The translations under genes were made by a program, and so were the position numbers. From Saprospiraceae bacterium UBA6168 (GTDB lineage Bacteria > Bacteroidota > Bacteroidia > Chitinophagales > Saprospiraceae): a DNA stretch of 33,966 nucleotides. The stretch is from assembly GCA_002435785.1 (NCBI GenBank), contig DIUC01000001.1, positions 1 to 33,966 of the forward strand, read 5' to 3'. Below, in pieces: positions 26,018-33,966 of this stretch. A model generated the notes under the pieces. It ran no database searches and had not been told where the DNA came from. It was given only the letters and a program-made list of their open reading frames with translations. The number at the start of each line of letters is the position of its first letter. Position 1 is the stretch's first letter.

Positions 26018-27121
26018 GTGAGGATATTAGCTTTTTCAGCCATTTTATTGGTTATCGGTGGTTTTTACTGGAAAAAAAATCCAGCCACCACTTCTCAAGC
26101 AATGGAAGGCAGACCCAAAAACATCATCCTGATGATTGGCGACGGCATGGGCCTTGCGCAGGTTTCCGTCGGGTTTGCCAACAATGGCTGGAAATACAGC
26201 TTAGAAAGCTTCCCAGTGGTCGGTTTCCAAAAAACAATTGCCGCCAACAACCTCGTGACAGACTCCGCAGCAGGTGCTACTGCTATGGGCTGTGGCGTGA
26301 AAACCAACAACAACGTCCTGGGCTTGGACGTAAATGGGGTGCCCTGCAAATCCATCCTCGAAGAAGCCCTTGAAAACGGCTACGCCACTGGCATGGTCGT
26401 TACCTCCTCCATCCAACATGCCACCCCAGGTGCTTTCGTGGCACACCGGGTAGCCCGAAACCTCTACGAGGAAATCACCGAGGACCTCCTTTATTCCAAC
26501 ATAGACCTTTTTATCGGTGGTGGCAAACAGTTCTTCGACCGCCGGGAAAGGGACGACCGCAACCTGTTGGATTCGCTCCGGCGCAAGGGTTACAATGTCT
26601 ATGACTATTTCAACAATGAACTGAGCACCGTCAAGCCGGATGTCTCCCAAAAATTTGCTTTTTTTACCGCCAACAACCAACCCCTGCCAGCTTTCCAAGG
26701 GCGTGACTACCTGCCGATGGCCACTAAACTGGCGGCAAACTTCCTTGAAAAACGCAGCGACAAAGGATTTTTCCTCATGGTGGAAGGCTCGCAAATTGAT
26801 TGGTCCTGCCATGCCAACCAGATAGAGCCGCTTTACAGCGAAATGCAGGATTTCAACAAGACAATCGAGCAGGTCATCCAGTTTGCCAGCAAGAATGGCG
26901 AGACCCTCGTCATTGTCACCGCCGACCACGAAACCGGGGGGCTGGGCCTGAACGGGGGGACGGCCAAGATGCTCAGCCCTAAGTTCACCACCAATGGCCA
27001 TACCGCCGCCATGGTGCCGGTGTTTGCTTATGGGCCTCAGTCCGAGCTGTTCAGGGGCATTTATGACAATACCGACATTTACCATAAAATGAGGGCAGCG
27101 TTCGGCTTTTCAGAAAATTGA
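26018..27121 (+). CDS. Alkaline phosphatase, PhoA family
   Basis: The frame starts at GTG 26018 (MRILAFSAILLVIGG...), giving 367 residues with an N-terminal hydrophobic export segment. All catalytic elements of PhoA are visible: the first metal Asp in LMIGDGMG (Asp42), the nucleophile Ser in VTDSAAGATAMG (Ser83), HATPGAFVAHR (metal and Thr ligands), MVEGSQIDWSCHAN (Glu, Asp, His), TADHETGG (Asp, His) and NGHTAAMVP (last His). The enzyme should hydrolyse phosphate monoesters in the periplasm. The protein is shorter than E. coli PhoA (about 470), as is common for Bacteroidota members of the family. It is followed 84 bp later by the acyl-CoA dehydrogenase gene, with no functional link evident. 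Confidence 0.93.
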   Translation: MRILAFSAILLVIGGFYWKKNPATTSQAMEGRPKNIILMIGDGMGLAQVSVGFANNGWKYSLESFPVVGFQKTIAANNLVTDSAAGATAMGCGVKTNNNVLGLDVNGVPCKSILEEALENGYATGMVVTSSIQHATPGAFVAHRVARNLYEEITEDLLYSNIDLFIGGGKQFFDRRERDDRNLLDSLRRKGYNVYDYFNNELSTVKPDVSQKFAFFTANNQPLPAFQGRDYLPMATKLAANFLEKRSDKGFFLMVEGSQIDWSCHANQIEPLYSEMQDFNKTIEQVIQFASKNGETLVIVTADHETGGLGLNGGTAKMLSPKFTTNGHTAAMVPVFAYGPQSELFRGIYDNTDIYHKMRAAFGFSEN

Positions 27122-27205
27122 ACCAAAAGTGAAACCGTATGCCCATATCTTGGTTTGAACTTACAGGCCAGCAAATATTCCTAACCAAAATATTCAACTA
27201 AAAGC

Positions 27206-28345
27206 ATGACATCAGAATTGATTGACAACCTGACGATGATTGAGCAGAGCGCCAAGGACTTTGCAGCGCTCCATATCCTGCCACACGTGATGGAATGGGA
27301 CGAATCCCAGCACTTCCCGATGGAAACGCTCCAAAAAATGGGCGAACTCGGCTTTCTCGGCATCCTAGTGCCGGAGCAGTACGGCGGCGTGGGCCTCGGC
27401 TACCAGGAATACATCACCGTGCTGACGGAGATCGGCAAGGTTTGCGGCTCGGTTTGCCTATCGGTGGCGGCACACAATTCCCTTTGCACCAACCATATCC
27501 TCAGCTTCGGGAACGAGGAGCAGAAACAGCAGTACCTGCCCAAATTGGCCTCCGGCGAATGGATTGGCGCATGGGGCCTCACCGAACCCAACACCGGCAG
27601 CGATGCGGGCCGCATGAAGTGCGTGGCCACGCAGGACAGCGACTACTTTGTGCTGAACGGCACCAAAAACTTCATCACCCACGGCAAGTCCGGACATGTG
27701 GCGGTGGTCATTGCCCGCACGGGCGAACTGTTAGACAGCCACGGCATGACGGCCTTCGTGGTGGAGCGTGGCACGCCCGGCTTTTCTGGTGGAAAAAAGG
27801 AGAACAAGCTCGGCATGAGGGCCAGCGAAACCGCCGAAATGGTGTTCGACAATTGTCGCTTGCACAAAAGCCAAGTACTTGGAAAAGTCGGCGACGGCTT
27901 CATTCAATCCTTGAAAATATTGGACGGGGGCCGCATCTCCATTGCCGCCGTATCCTTGGCCATCGCCAAAGGCGCTTACGAGGCGTCCGTGAAGTACGCC
28001 CAGGAGCGGGAACAGTTTGGGAAGCCCATCGCCAGCTTCCAGGCCATCAGCTTTAAGCTGGCGGACATGGCCACAAAAATCGAGGCAGCGGAGTTGCTGA
28101 CCCGCCAAGCCGCCGTGCTAAAGAACGCCGGAAAAAAATGCACCAAGGAATCGGCAATGGCCAAGTATTACGCCTCCGAGATTGCCTGCCAAGTGGCCAA
28201 TGACGCCGTGCAGATTTTCGGCGGCTACGGGTACACGAAGGACTTCCCCGTGGAGAAGTTCTACCGGGATGCCAAGCTCTGCACCATCGGCGAGGGCACG
28301 AGCGAAATTCAAAAGGTGGTGATTGCGAGGGATATTTTGAAATAA
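27206..28345 (+). CDS. Acyl-CoA dehydrogenase
   Basis: The 379-residue length is typical for short/medium-chain acyl-CoA dehydrogenases. The family signatures are WGLTEPNTGSDAGRMKC (FAD/substrate loop), NGTKNFITHG, and QIFGGYGYTKDFPVEKFYRDAKL near the C terminus. The catalytic base is the Glu in TIGEGTSEIQ (Glu363). The enzyme oxidises acyl-CoA to the trans-2-enoyl form with FAD and passes electrons to ETF. Chain-length specificity is not readable. No other beta-oxidation gene is adjacent. ATG 27206 (MTSELIDNLTMIEQ) is the first start and fits the family N terminus. Confidence 0.95.
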   Translation: MTSELIDNLTMIEQSAKDFAALHILPHVMEWDESQHFPMETLQKMGELGFLGILVPEQYGGVGLGYQEYITVLTEIGKVCGSVCLSVAAHNSLCTNHILSFGNEEQKQQYLPKLASGEWIGAWGLTEPNTGSDAGRMKCVATQDSDYFVLNGTKNFITHGKSGHVAVVIARTGELLDSHGMTAFVVERGTPGFSGGKKENKLGMRASETAEMVFDNCRLHKSQVLGKVGDGFIQSLKILDGGRISIAAVSLAIAKGAYEASVKYAQEREQFGKPIASFQAISFKLADMATKIEAAELLTRQAAVLKNAGKKCTKESAMAKYYASEIACQVANDAVQIFGGYGYTKDFPVEKFYRDAKLCTIGEGTSEIQKVVIARDILK

Positions 28346-28354
28346 ATTCACGGC

Positions 28355-28383
28355 TAACAGAACGTCGGGGAGGTTGTGAACCC
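28355..28383 (+). repeat. Copy 1 of a short dispersed element flanking the T9SS gene
   Basis: These 29 bases match positions 33762-33790 at 27 of 29 sites (core AACGTCGGGGAGGTT). Copy 2 continues into a complementary arm that makes a hairpin. Copy 1 lacks most of that arm and goes directly to TGTTAAT, so it looks like a deleted derivative. Confidence 0.75.
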
Positions 28384-28438
28384 TGTTAATTACCCATAGA
28401 AAGCGGAAGTAATGGAAATCGTCAGCTTTTTCGCTAAG

Positions 28439-28547
28439 ACATCCCCCTAATCCGCCTTTGGCGGAGGAATTAAAGCCTGCTAAATCCTTTTATTTGCCAA
28501 ATTTAGCAGAGACTAATTCCTCCGCCAAAGGCGGATTAGGGGGATGT
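28439..28547. repeat. Large perfect inverted repeat (34-bp arms), MITE-like
   Basis: The arms 28439-28472 and 28514-28547 are perfect reverse complements (outer end ACATCCCCCTAATCC). Each arm contains its own palindrome CCGCCTTTGGCGG. A second 9-bp stem lies inside (CTGCTAAAT 28477-28485 with 28501-28509), so the whole 109-bp segment folds into one long hairpin. No ORF is inside and no clear target-site duplication was found. It lies in the gap after the acyl-CoA dehydrogenase gene. Confidence 0.9.
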
Positions 28548-28683
28548 TTTGCGGAGATGCAGACATATTAATTTTTCCTTAACGCCCTTAACTAGGGTAA
28601 AAAAATCTAAGCAACAGGCCCTCAAAAGTGGTACCGGGCCTCGTAGCTGAAATTTTCATCCGGAGTAACGCAATTTGGACAGA

Positions 28684-28716
28684 AGGATTCCTAAACCTTC
28701 GAGGTTTAGGAATCCT
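28684..28716. repeat. Perfect 15-bp hairpin with TCG loop
   Basis: AGGATTCCTAAACCT (28684-28698) pairs exactly with 28702-28716 around a 3-nt loop. There is no T tract on either side, so it is not a standard terminator. It sits in the 686-bp gap before the second T9SS gene. Confidence 0.85.
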
Positions 28717-28817
28717 GAACAGGAAGCTAAGGGTGGGCAACTGCATGGAGTGCGTTTCCTACCCGTTTTTTAATCTTAAATTAATCTACAAAAACCCGGA
28801 AACAAAAGGTTGGCAGG

Positions 28818-28825
28818 TACATTTG
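28818..28825 (+). promoter_or_regulatory. Candidate -7 element for the second T9SS gene
   Basis: The plus strand reads TACATTTG, a full match to TAnnTTTG, but no TTTG lies at the -33 distance. Use of this site would leave a leader of about 200 nt before ATG 29032. Confidence 0.33.
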
Positions 28826-29031
28826 CGCTTAGGATTTTTTCTTCGTTTTCTGGCTCATTCACATTTCACATCAACTACTTGGGACACGTACTGTTCGAGC
28901 GAGCTTTTTCGCTTTCACAGTTGAAAATAATTGCTGCTGCACTTGGCGGAGGCCAAATGCTTGTGGTATGCTGGATGCTGCCTTGAAGCGGGTTGCTTTG
29001 GGGGATTTAAACAAACACTTAAAACTTTGGT

Positions 29032-32000
29032 ATGAGTAAATGGAATTTGTTTTTGAAGGTAGGGTTAATCTTTTTAGTAATTGGGTACTGGGAAGAGGGA
29101 TGGGGACAAACACTTTTAAGTTTTGATTTTGCTGGAATCGCTGGAAATGAAATTTCCGTTAATTCCAATTCAAATGCAACTGGTGTTCAATCCTCCACAA
29201 TAACTCGTGGCAGTGGTGTTGCTCCCCTAAACAACGCAGATAGATTTAATTCTGATGGGTGGACAACTGCGTCATCAATTTCTACCAACGATTATGTAGA
29301 ATTCACTATTACTCCCCAAAGTGGATATACAGTCTCTATCTCTAGTGTTTTACTACTACATCAAAGATCAGGAACAGGCCCTGTTCAATTTTCTGTACGA
29401 ACAAGTTCAGATTCCTATGGCACAAGCATCGGTACAGGAAATCCTTTTACTATTCCTGACGTAACGACCACACAGACAAATACAGTAACAACCTCAGGAG
29501 TGCCAAGTCTCCAGAATTTTTCATCAGCAATCACATTTAGGATATTTGGTTATAGTGCTGAAGGAGCCGCTGGCACTTGGGGACCTGGGGATGGAACTGG
29601 AAATGATATTGTAATTTCTGGAACTGTTTGCAATTTTCCCTCCACTCAAGCACACACTTTTTCTTCATCGAACCTTCAAGCCAACCAAATGCAGGCCAAC
29701 TGGGTGCGAGGTAATGGCACAGGAGGTGTTCTAGTTGTAGCTCGTGAAGGAAGTGCAGTTAATGCGGACCCTTCAAGTGGAACTTCCTATACTGCCAATG
29801 CCGCTTTTGGTAGTGGCGCTCAAATCGGAACAGGCAATTACGTCGTTTACAATGGCACAGGAACAAATGTGACGGTTACTGCTTTGACTGCGAGTACAAC
29901 TTACCATTATGCAATTTACGAATACAATACTTCTGGAACGTGCTATAACTTAACAGAACTGATAGGAAATGGCACCACAACAGTAGGCTGCACCCCGCCT
30001 AACACCCAAGCCCACACTTTCACTCCTTCCAACCTCCAACCCACCCAAATGGACATCGGCTGGACCCGTGGCAATGGTGACAACGTACTCGTCGTGGCCC
30101 GGCAAGGCAGCGCTGTCAATGCCGACCCGATGAGCGGAACATCCTATGCTGCCAATGCAGCGTTTGGAAGTGGCGACCAGATTGGTACAGGTAATTGGGT
30201 CGTGTATAACGGGACGGGAACTGGGGTAACCGTGACGGGGCTTATGGCAAATACAACTTACCACTATGCCATTTATGAATACTTGAATACAGATGTCTGC
30301 TATAATCTGGAAGAACTGACGGGTAATGCCATTACGACCATCCCTCCCCCCGCCATCACCCATACCGGCACATCGCCCGTGTCAGCCAATTTAAATCAAG
30401 GTTCTACCAACAACGTCCTATACCGTGCACAGGTAGATGTGGCGACTACCGCCGCCACGCTGACTGAGGTGATAGCCACCTCCGGCGGTACATGGGCATC
30501 AGGCGATATTTCTAACTTCAAACTTTGGTTTTCGACAGATGGGACTTTCGGAAGTGATAATATGATTGCCTCAGCAGATAGCCCAGGTCCCGGCAATATC
30601 ACGTTCACGGTCACACCAAACCAAGCCTTCCCGATTGGCACGAGATATTTGTTCATTACCTGCGATGTGGCGGCAGGGGCCACTGTTGGCAATACGGTCG
30701 CTGCTTTTGTGGATGCGGACGGGGATTTCACGTACAGCGTGGCGCCCACCTATTCGAGCAGCAGTTTTGCGGCAGCGAATTTGATGACCATCGTTGGCAC
30801 TGCTGAGATACAATTGCAGTCGCCCGTTGGCACGAATATCAATTGCGGAGCGGCTGCCTTGAGTTTCGGGAGCGTGACGATAGGCAACAATAACAGCATC
30901 ACGGTCCGCATAAGGAACGATGGTTCAGGCGACCTGAACCTCACCAATTTGCCATTGACCCTTGGTGGCTCGCATCCCGGCGATTACAGCATCACCACCC
31001 AGCCTACCAGCCCAATAGCTCCGGGGGGATTCTCGGATATGGTCGTTCAGTTCATGCCAACGACCACGGGAACACGGACGGCCAATATTTCCATATCAAA
31101 TACCGACGGCAACGAAAACCCTTGCACTGTAAACTTTACAGGGGTCGGCCTATTGGCCAATGACAACTGCAGTGGGGCCACTGCCCTGACCGTTTATGGG
31201 TCAGAAACTTGTGGGGGCGCCACCAGCGGAACCACCGTGGGGGCAACGAGTTCTGGATTCGGTACTATGCAGTGCGGTGCTTTTTCATTAGGGAATCCCG
31301 ATGATGATGTCTGGTTTTCGTTTGTTGCAACGCAAGCAGAACACACTATTACGGTCGTAGGGGCCAGTCCTTTGGATGCTGTGGTTGACTTGCGGTCAGG
31401 TGCTTGCAATGGCGCCCATGTTACCTGTGTAGATGCTACCGCGGGCGCAGGAATCGAAATTATTAACGCCACAGGTTTGACCAGCGGGAACACTTACTAC
31501 GTGAGGGTTTATGGATATGGGAATGGTAACGGGTTTGGGACGTTTACGATATGCGTGACAAGCCCAGTACCACCGCTATATTTTCGTTCAAAGCAGGATG
31601 GAAATTGGGGAGATGCAACTACTTGGCAGGTTTCCACGAACAATACGGACTGGACAGATGCAAGCGCCGCCCCGGATATTGATGACCTTGACATCACGGT
31701 AGAACACCTCGTCTCCATTCCTTCTGGAACGGTGACGATTGACCAATTGACCATTGCCGCTGGTCAAGTGCTGGATGTTAGTGCTGGAGCAACATTGTCC
31801 ATATCCAACGGCCCTGGTGAGGAGGACTTGGTGGTATTTGGGATTTTGAGGAATGCGGGGACGGTTTCGGGTGCAGGGACGAGGGTGGTGAAGGATGGTG
31901 GGGTGTATCAGCATAATTATACAACCACCTACGGGGTAATTCCAACCTTAACATGGGAGGCCGGGTCAACTTGTGAAATTGTTGGTTTTACCATTCCAAC

Positions 32001-33723
32001 CGCAGGTGGATTCCCAACTGGAATAGGACAATCTTTTAGCAATTTCAAATGGAATACACCCAGTTTATCCCAATCTCCAAATTTGAGTGGCGGAACAATA
32101 AATGTTTCCGGTACTTTTACCTTGGCCTCAACAGGGTCGGCAGAATTAAGGTTGGGCACTAATTCCAACGGAACCATCAATACCGTAAATTATGAACAAA
32201 CAGGTGGTACACTTAATTGTGCCGCAGGAGATGGAAATGGCACAATCAATATTTCAGGCAATTTTAATCAAACTGGTGGCACCATAAATGAATCTTCATC
32301 AGGAAGTGGTTCAATCGTATTTAACGGAAGCAACCAAACCTTCACAAAAACAGGAGGGACGATAAGCAATACTATCAATTTCACTGTAAATAGTAGCTCG
32401 ACTCTCGATGTTGGGACAAGCGTCATAACTGGTACCGGCGCTTTCACCCTCACATCAGGTGCCACCCTCATTACTGCAAACCCTGATGGAATATTTACAC
32501 CCGATGATAAGGGCAGCATACAAACAACCACCAAGAACTTTGACAGTGCCGCCAACTACGAATTCCAAGGTGCTTCCACTGGTGTCTTCACCACTACCCC
32601 ACTTGGCACCACGATAAACAACCTCACCATCAACAGGACAGGGGGTGATGTTTCGTTGGCGCAAACCCTCACGGTTTCCGGCACTACCACCTTGACCGCT
32701 GGTAGGTTGAATTTGAATGGGTTCACGTTAACTTTCACGGGCCAGATTGGTGGGCTACCAGCTTGGGGAAATATTTCCGCTAAATACATCATCGCCACTA
32801 CGGGAAGTTTATCTACTATTGATCCAGCAACAACCTTGTATCCAGTCGGTACAGCTACCCAATATTTGCCTTGTCGGTTGTCGGGCACAGGGGTGTATGG
32901 CGTTCATCTTTCAGCCACCAGCACTGGCCTTTCCATTCCATCGCTGGCGTTGCCCACACAATGGAATATTTCAGGTTCAGGTACCTTGAACATGGACTAT
33001 CAATGGCCCTCCGATGTATTCGGCACTACTACCAACCTCTATAAGTATGACACCGATGATATGGTATGGTCAAAAGTAGCCGGACCGGTTATGGCTACGG
33101 TGCCTGGGAATGGCCCATTGGTCGCAAGTTTTACGGGTATCTCCTGCTGCTCCGGCTTCACCGTCGGTGCAGAAAGCGCCCTTCCTGTAGATTTAGCCTA
33201 CTTCCGTGCCACCCCCGCCGATGGTAAAACGCTACTCGATTGGCGCACCTACTCCGAAACGAACAATGCCTACTTCTCCATCGAAAAAAGCACAGATGGC
33301 AAGCGGTACAGTGAACTCGGACAAGTGGAGGGCAAGGGGTTCAGTTATGAAATCAACGACTATGGTTTCGTGGACGAGAAGCCAGCCCCCGGCATCAACT
33401 ACTACCGCCTCAGGCAAGTGGACTTCGATGGACAGTTCGAGTACAGCAAGGTTGTGTCCGTGCACTTCAGTGGCGGCAAGGGCGAGGTGCTGCTCTACCC
33501 TACCGTGGCCAGCAGCGAGGTGCAAATACGCTTCCCATCGCCCACCGAGGCAGCGGGCTTCGTTCAAGTCTTTGACCTGAATGGCAGGTTGGTGAAACAA
33601 TTGGCCTTTGAATCGGAAATGGATGGCTTGACCCTCCCTACTCACGACCTGCCAAATGGACAGTACCTTGTCAGGGTGCAGAATGGGCAGGTGTTTGAGG
33701 TGCTGCGGTTCGTGAAGCAGTAA
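29032..33723 (+). CDS. Giant secreted multi-domain surface protein with type A T9SS sorting domain
   Basis: This 1563-residue protein starts with a signal peptide (MSKWNLFLKVGLIFLVIGYW, cleavage near GWG-Q). A beta domain at about 25-200 precedes two close fibronectin-III-like units (about 202-319 and 320-438, sharing TQAHTF, QGSAVNADP/EGSAVNADP and TTYHYAIYEY). An Ig-like segment follows (about 442-585), then a choice-of-anchor D/HYDIN-like domain (about 587-705, LSFGSVTIGNNN), a PPC-like domain (about 710-845), a segment starting GNWGDATTW (about 850), and Gly/Thr/Ser/Asn-rich adhesin-type strands (about 973-1177). The C terminus has VDLAYFRATPADGKTLLDWRTYSETNN and a type A sorting domain (about 1485-1563, LLYPTVASSEVQI... 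LPNGQYLVRVQNG). Export by T9SS is expected; the ligand is unknown. Base composition varies along the gene. Confidence 0.9.
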   Translation: MSKWNLFLKVGLIFLVIGYWEEGWGQTLLSFDFAGIAGNEISVNSNSNATGVQSSTITRGSGVAPLNNADRFNSDGWTTASSISTNDYVEFTITPQSGYTVSISSVLLLHQRSGTGPVQFSVRTSSDSYGTSIGTGNPFTIPDVTTTQTNTVTTSGVPSLQNFSSAITFRIFGYSAEGAAGTWGPGDGTGNDIVISGTVCNFPSTQAHTFSSSNLQANQMQANWVRGNGTGGVLVVAREGSAVNADPSSGTSYTANAAFGSGAQIGTGNYVVYNGTGTNVTVTALTASTTYHYAIYEYNTSGTCYNLTELIGNGTTTVGCTPPNTQAHTFTPSNLQPTQMDIGWTRGNGDNVLVVARQGSAVNADPMSGTSYAANAAFGSGDQIGTGNWVVYNGTGTGVTVTGLMANTTYHYAIYEYLNTDVCYNLEELTGNAITTIPPPAITHTGTSPVSANLNQGSTNNVLYRAQVDVATTAATLTEVIATSGGTWASGDISNFKLWFSTDGTFGSDNMIASADSPGPGNITFTVTPNQAFPIGTRYLFITCDVAAGATVGNTVAAFVDADGDFTYSVAPTYSSSSFAAANLMTIVGTAEIQLQSPVGTNINCGAAALSFGSVTIGNNNSITVRIRNDGSGDLNLTNLPLTLGGSHPGDYSITTQPTSPIAPGGFSDMVVQFMPTTTGTRTANISISNTDGNENPCTVNFTGVGLLANDNCSGATALTVYGSETCGGATSGTTVGATSSGFGTMQCGAFSLGNPDDDVWFSFVATQAEHTITVVGASPLDAVVDLRSGACNGAHVTCVDATAGAGIEIINATGLTSGNTYYVRVYGYGNGNGFGTFTICVTSPVPPLYFRSKQDGNWGDATTWQVSTNNTDWTDASAAPDIDDLDITVEHLVSIPSGTVTIDQLTIAAGQVLDVSAGATLSISNGPGEEDLVVFGILRNAGTVSGAGTRVVKDGGVYQHNYTTTYGVIPTLTWEAGSTCEIVGFTIPTAGGFPTGIGQSFSNFKWNTPSLSQSPNLSGGTINVSGTFTLASTGSAELRLGTNSNGTINTVNYEQTGGTLNCAAGDGNGTINISGNFNQTGGTINESSSGSGSIVFNGSNQTFTKTGGTISNTINFTVNSSSTLDVGTSVITGTGAFTLTSGATLITANPDGIFTPDDKGSIQTTTKNFDSAANYEFQGASTGVFTTTPLGTTINNLTINRTGGDVSLAQTLTVSGTTTLTAGRLNLNGFTLTFTGQIGGLPAWGNISAKYIIATTGSLSTIDPATTLYPVGTATQYLPCRLSGTGVYGVHLSATSTGLSIPSLALPTQWNISGSGTLNMDYQWPSDVFGTTTNLYKYDTDDMVWSKVAGPVMATVPGNGPLVASFTGISCCSGFTVGAESALPVDLAYFRATPADGKTLLDWRTYSETNNAYFSIEKSTDGKRYSELGQVEGKGFSYEINDYGFVDEKPAPGINYYRLRQVDFDGQFEYSKVVSVHFSGGKGEVLLYPTVASSEVQIRFPSPTEAAGFVQVFDLNGRLVKQLAFESEMDGLTLPTHDLPNGQYLVRVQNGQVFEVLRFVKQ

Positions 33724-33761
33724 GGTTAGTGGGTTTGTCAAATGAATAATGTTGGAGAGGT

Positions 33762-33806
33762 TAACACAACGTCGGGGAGGTTTTGAACCCCTCCCCGACG
33801 TTAATC
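33762..33806. repeat. Hairpin element, copy 2, after the T9SS gene
   Basis: A 13-bp perfect stem (AACGTCGGGGAGG, 33768-33780, with 33790-33802) follows the T9SS stop by about 40 bp. It shares 27 of 29 bases with 28355-28383. It may act as a structured 3' end, although a T tract is lacking directly after the stem; a run of six T's appears only at 33814-33819. Confidence 0.75.
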
Positions 33807-33808
33807 CA

Positions 33809-33889
33809 CAGACTTTTTTCGACCGTCAGTACCTTGTCAAGGTACAGCATGAGCATGTTTTCCGAAGTTTCCAACAGGTCACCCTCTGA
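33809..33889 (+). pseudogene. Remnant of a T9SS sorting-domain tail
   Basis: In the frame ending with TGA at 33887-33889 the DNA reads FFDRQYLVKVQHEHVFRSFQ and three more residues before the stop. This aligns with the end of the upstream protein (GQYLVRVQNGQVFEVLRF). At DNA level CAGTACCTTGTCA is identical in both. No start codon or upstream coding sequence accompanies it, so it is a fragment left by duplication, recombination or deletion. The remaining bases to the window end (33890-33966) show nothing recognisable. Confidence 0.65.
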
Positions 33890-33966
33890 GAGGTTCCCTT
33901 GATACACGGCCTCTAAATTCTCCTGAATACATCGTTTTTTACGGCAACTACGAAGAAGTTGGTTAT

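Noticed and set aside
28628..28924. 98-codon ORF before the second T9SS gene
   Set aside because: It begins with GTG, runs through a perfect hairpin and shows no family resemblance; it is probably chance.

Overview
The window comes from a Bacteroidota chromosome, and a Saprospirales-type member is plausible. Three things point there: two giant cell-surface proteins with type IX secretion (T9SS) sorting domains (one type B, one type A), a lipidated TamL in place of a proteobacterial TamA, and promoter-like TTTG / TAnnTTTG elements with almost no Shine-Dalgarno sequences. The lineage is inferred from gene content only. No integrase, transposase, phage block or defence island is visible. Most of the window is core housekeeping plus cell-envelope genes, and the more unusual signals lie in the intergenic DNA.

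Layout. 1-6220: M42 aminopeptidase (3' end cut by the window edge) and pyrE on the minus strand, then a Nudix hydrolase and an SbcC-type nuclease ATPase on the plus strand. 6393-9875: a type B T9SS adhesin, closed by a strong bidirectional terminator. 9933-12745: three minus-strand genes (YwqK/MORN-like lipoprotein, peptidoglycan-binding protein with an SAGCQ motif, LytTR response regulator). 12746-13349: a gene-poor gap holding a 21-bp-period tandem array whose last two units are inverted. 13350-16658: SpoU/TrmH RNA methyltransferase diverging from tamL. 16674-19358: UbiA-type prenyltransferase, DUF1573 lipoprotein and an unknown lipoprotein, all minus strand. 19779-22468: peptidase T and another unknown lipoprotein. 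22797-25416: homoserine dehydrogenase and the heptose-phosphate kinase RfaE1, each behind a structured leader. 26018-28345: alkaline phosphatase and acyl-CoA dehydrogenase. 28346-29031: a gene-free stretch with several inverted repeats. 29032-33723: a type A T9SS adhesin, followed by a hairpin element and a remnant of another T9SS tail.

Regulation. The clearest non-coding result is a complete unit upstream of homoserine dehydrogenase on the minus strand: a Bacteroidota-type promoter (24310-24341), a SAM-I riboswitch aptamer (24169-24285), an intrinsic terminator (24087-24122), then the gene. This would couple homoserine/methionine supply to S-adenosylmethionine. A second leader with a terminator just upstream of the start codon precedes rfaE1. 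The 21-bp array lies upstream of the LytTR regulator gene, and five direct units plus one inverted unit contain a 9-bp word close to the published LytTR box. An operator array is therefore a testable hypothesis.
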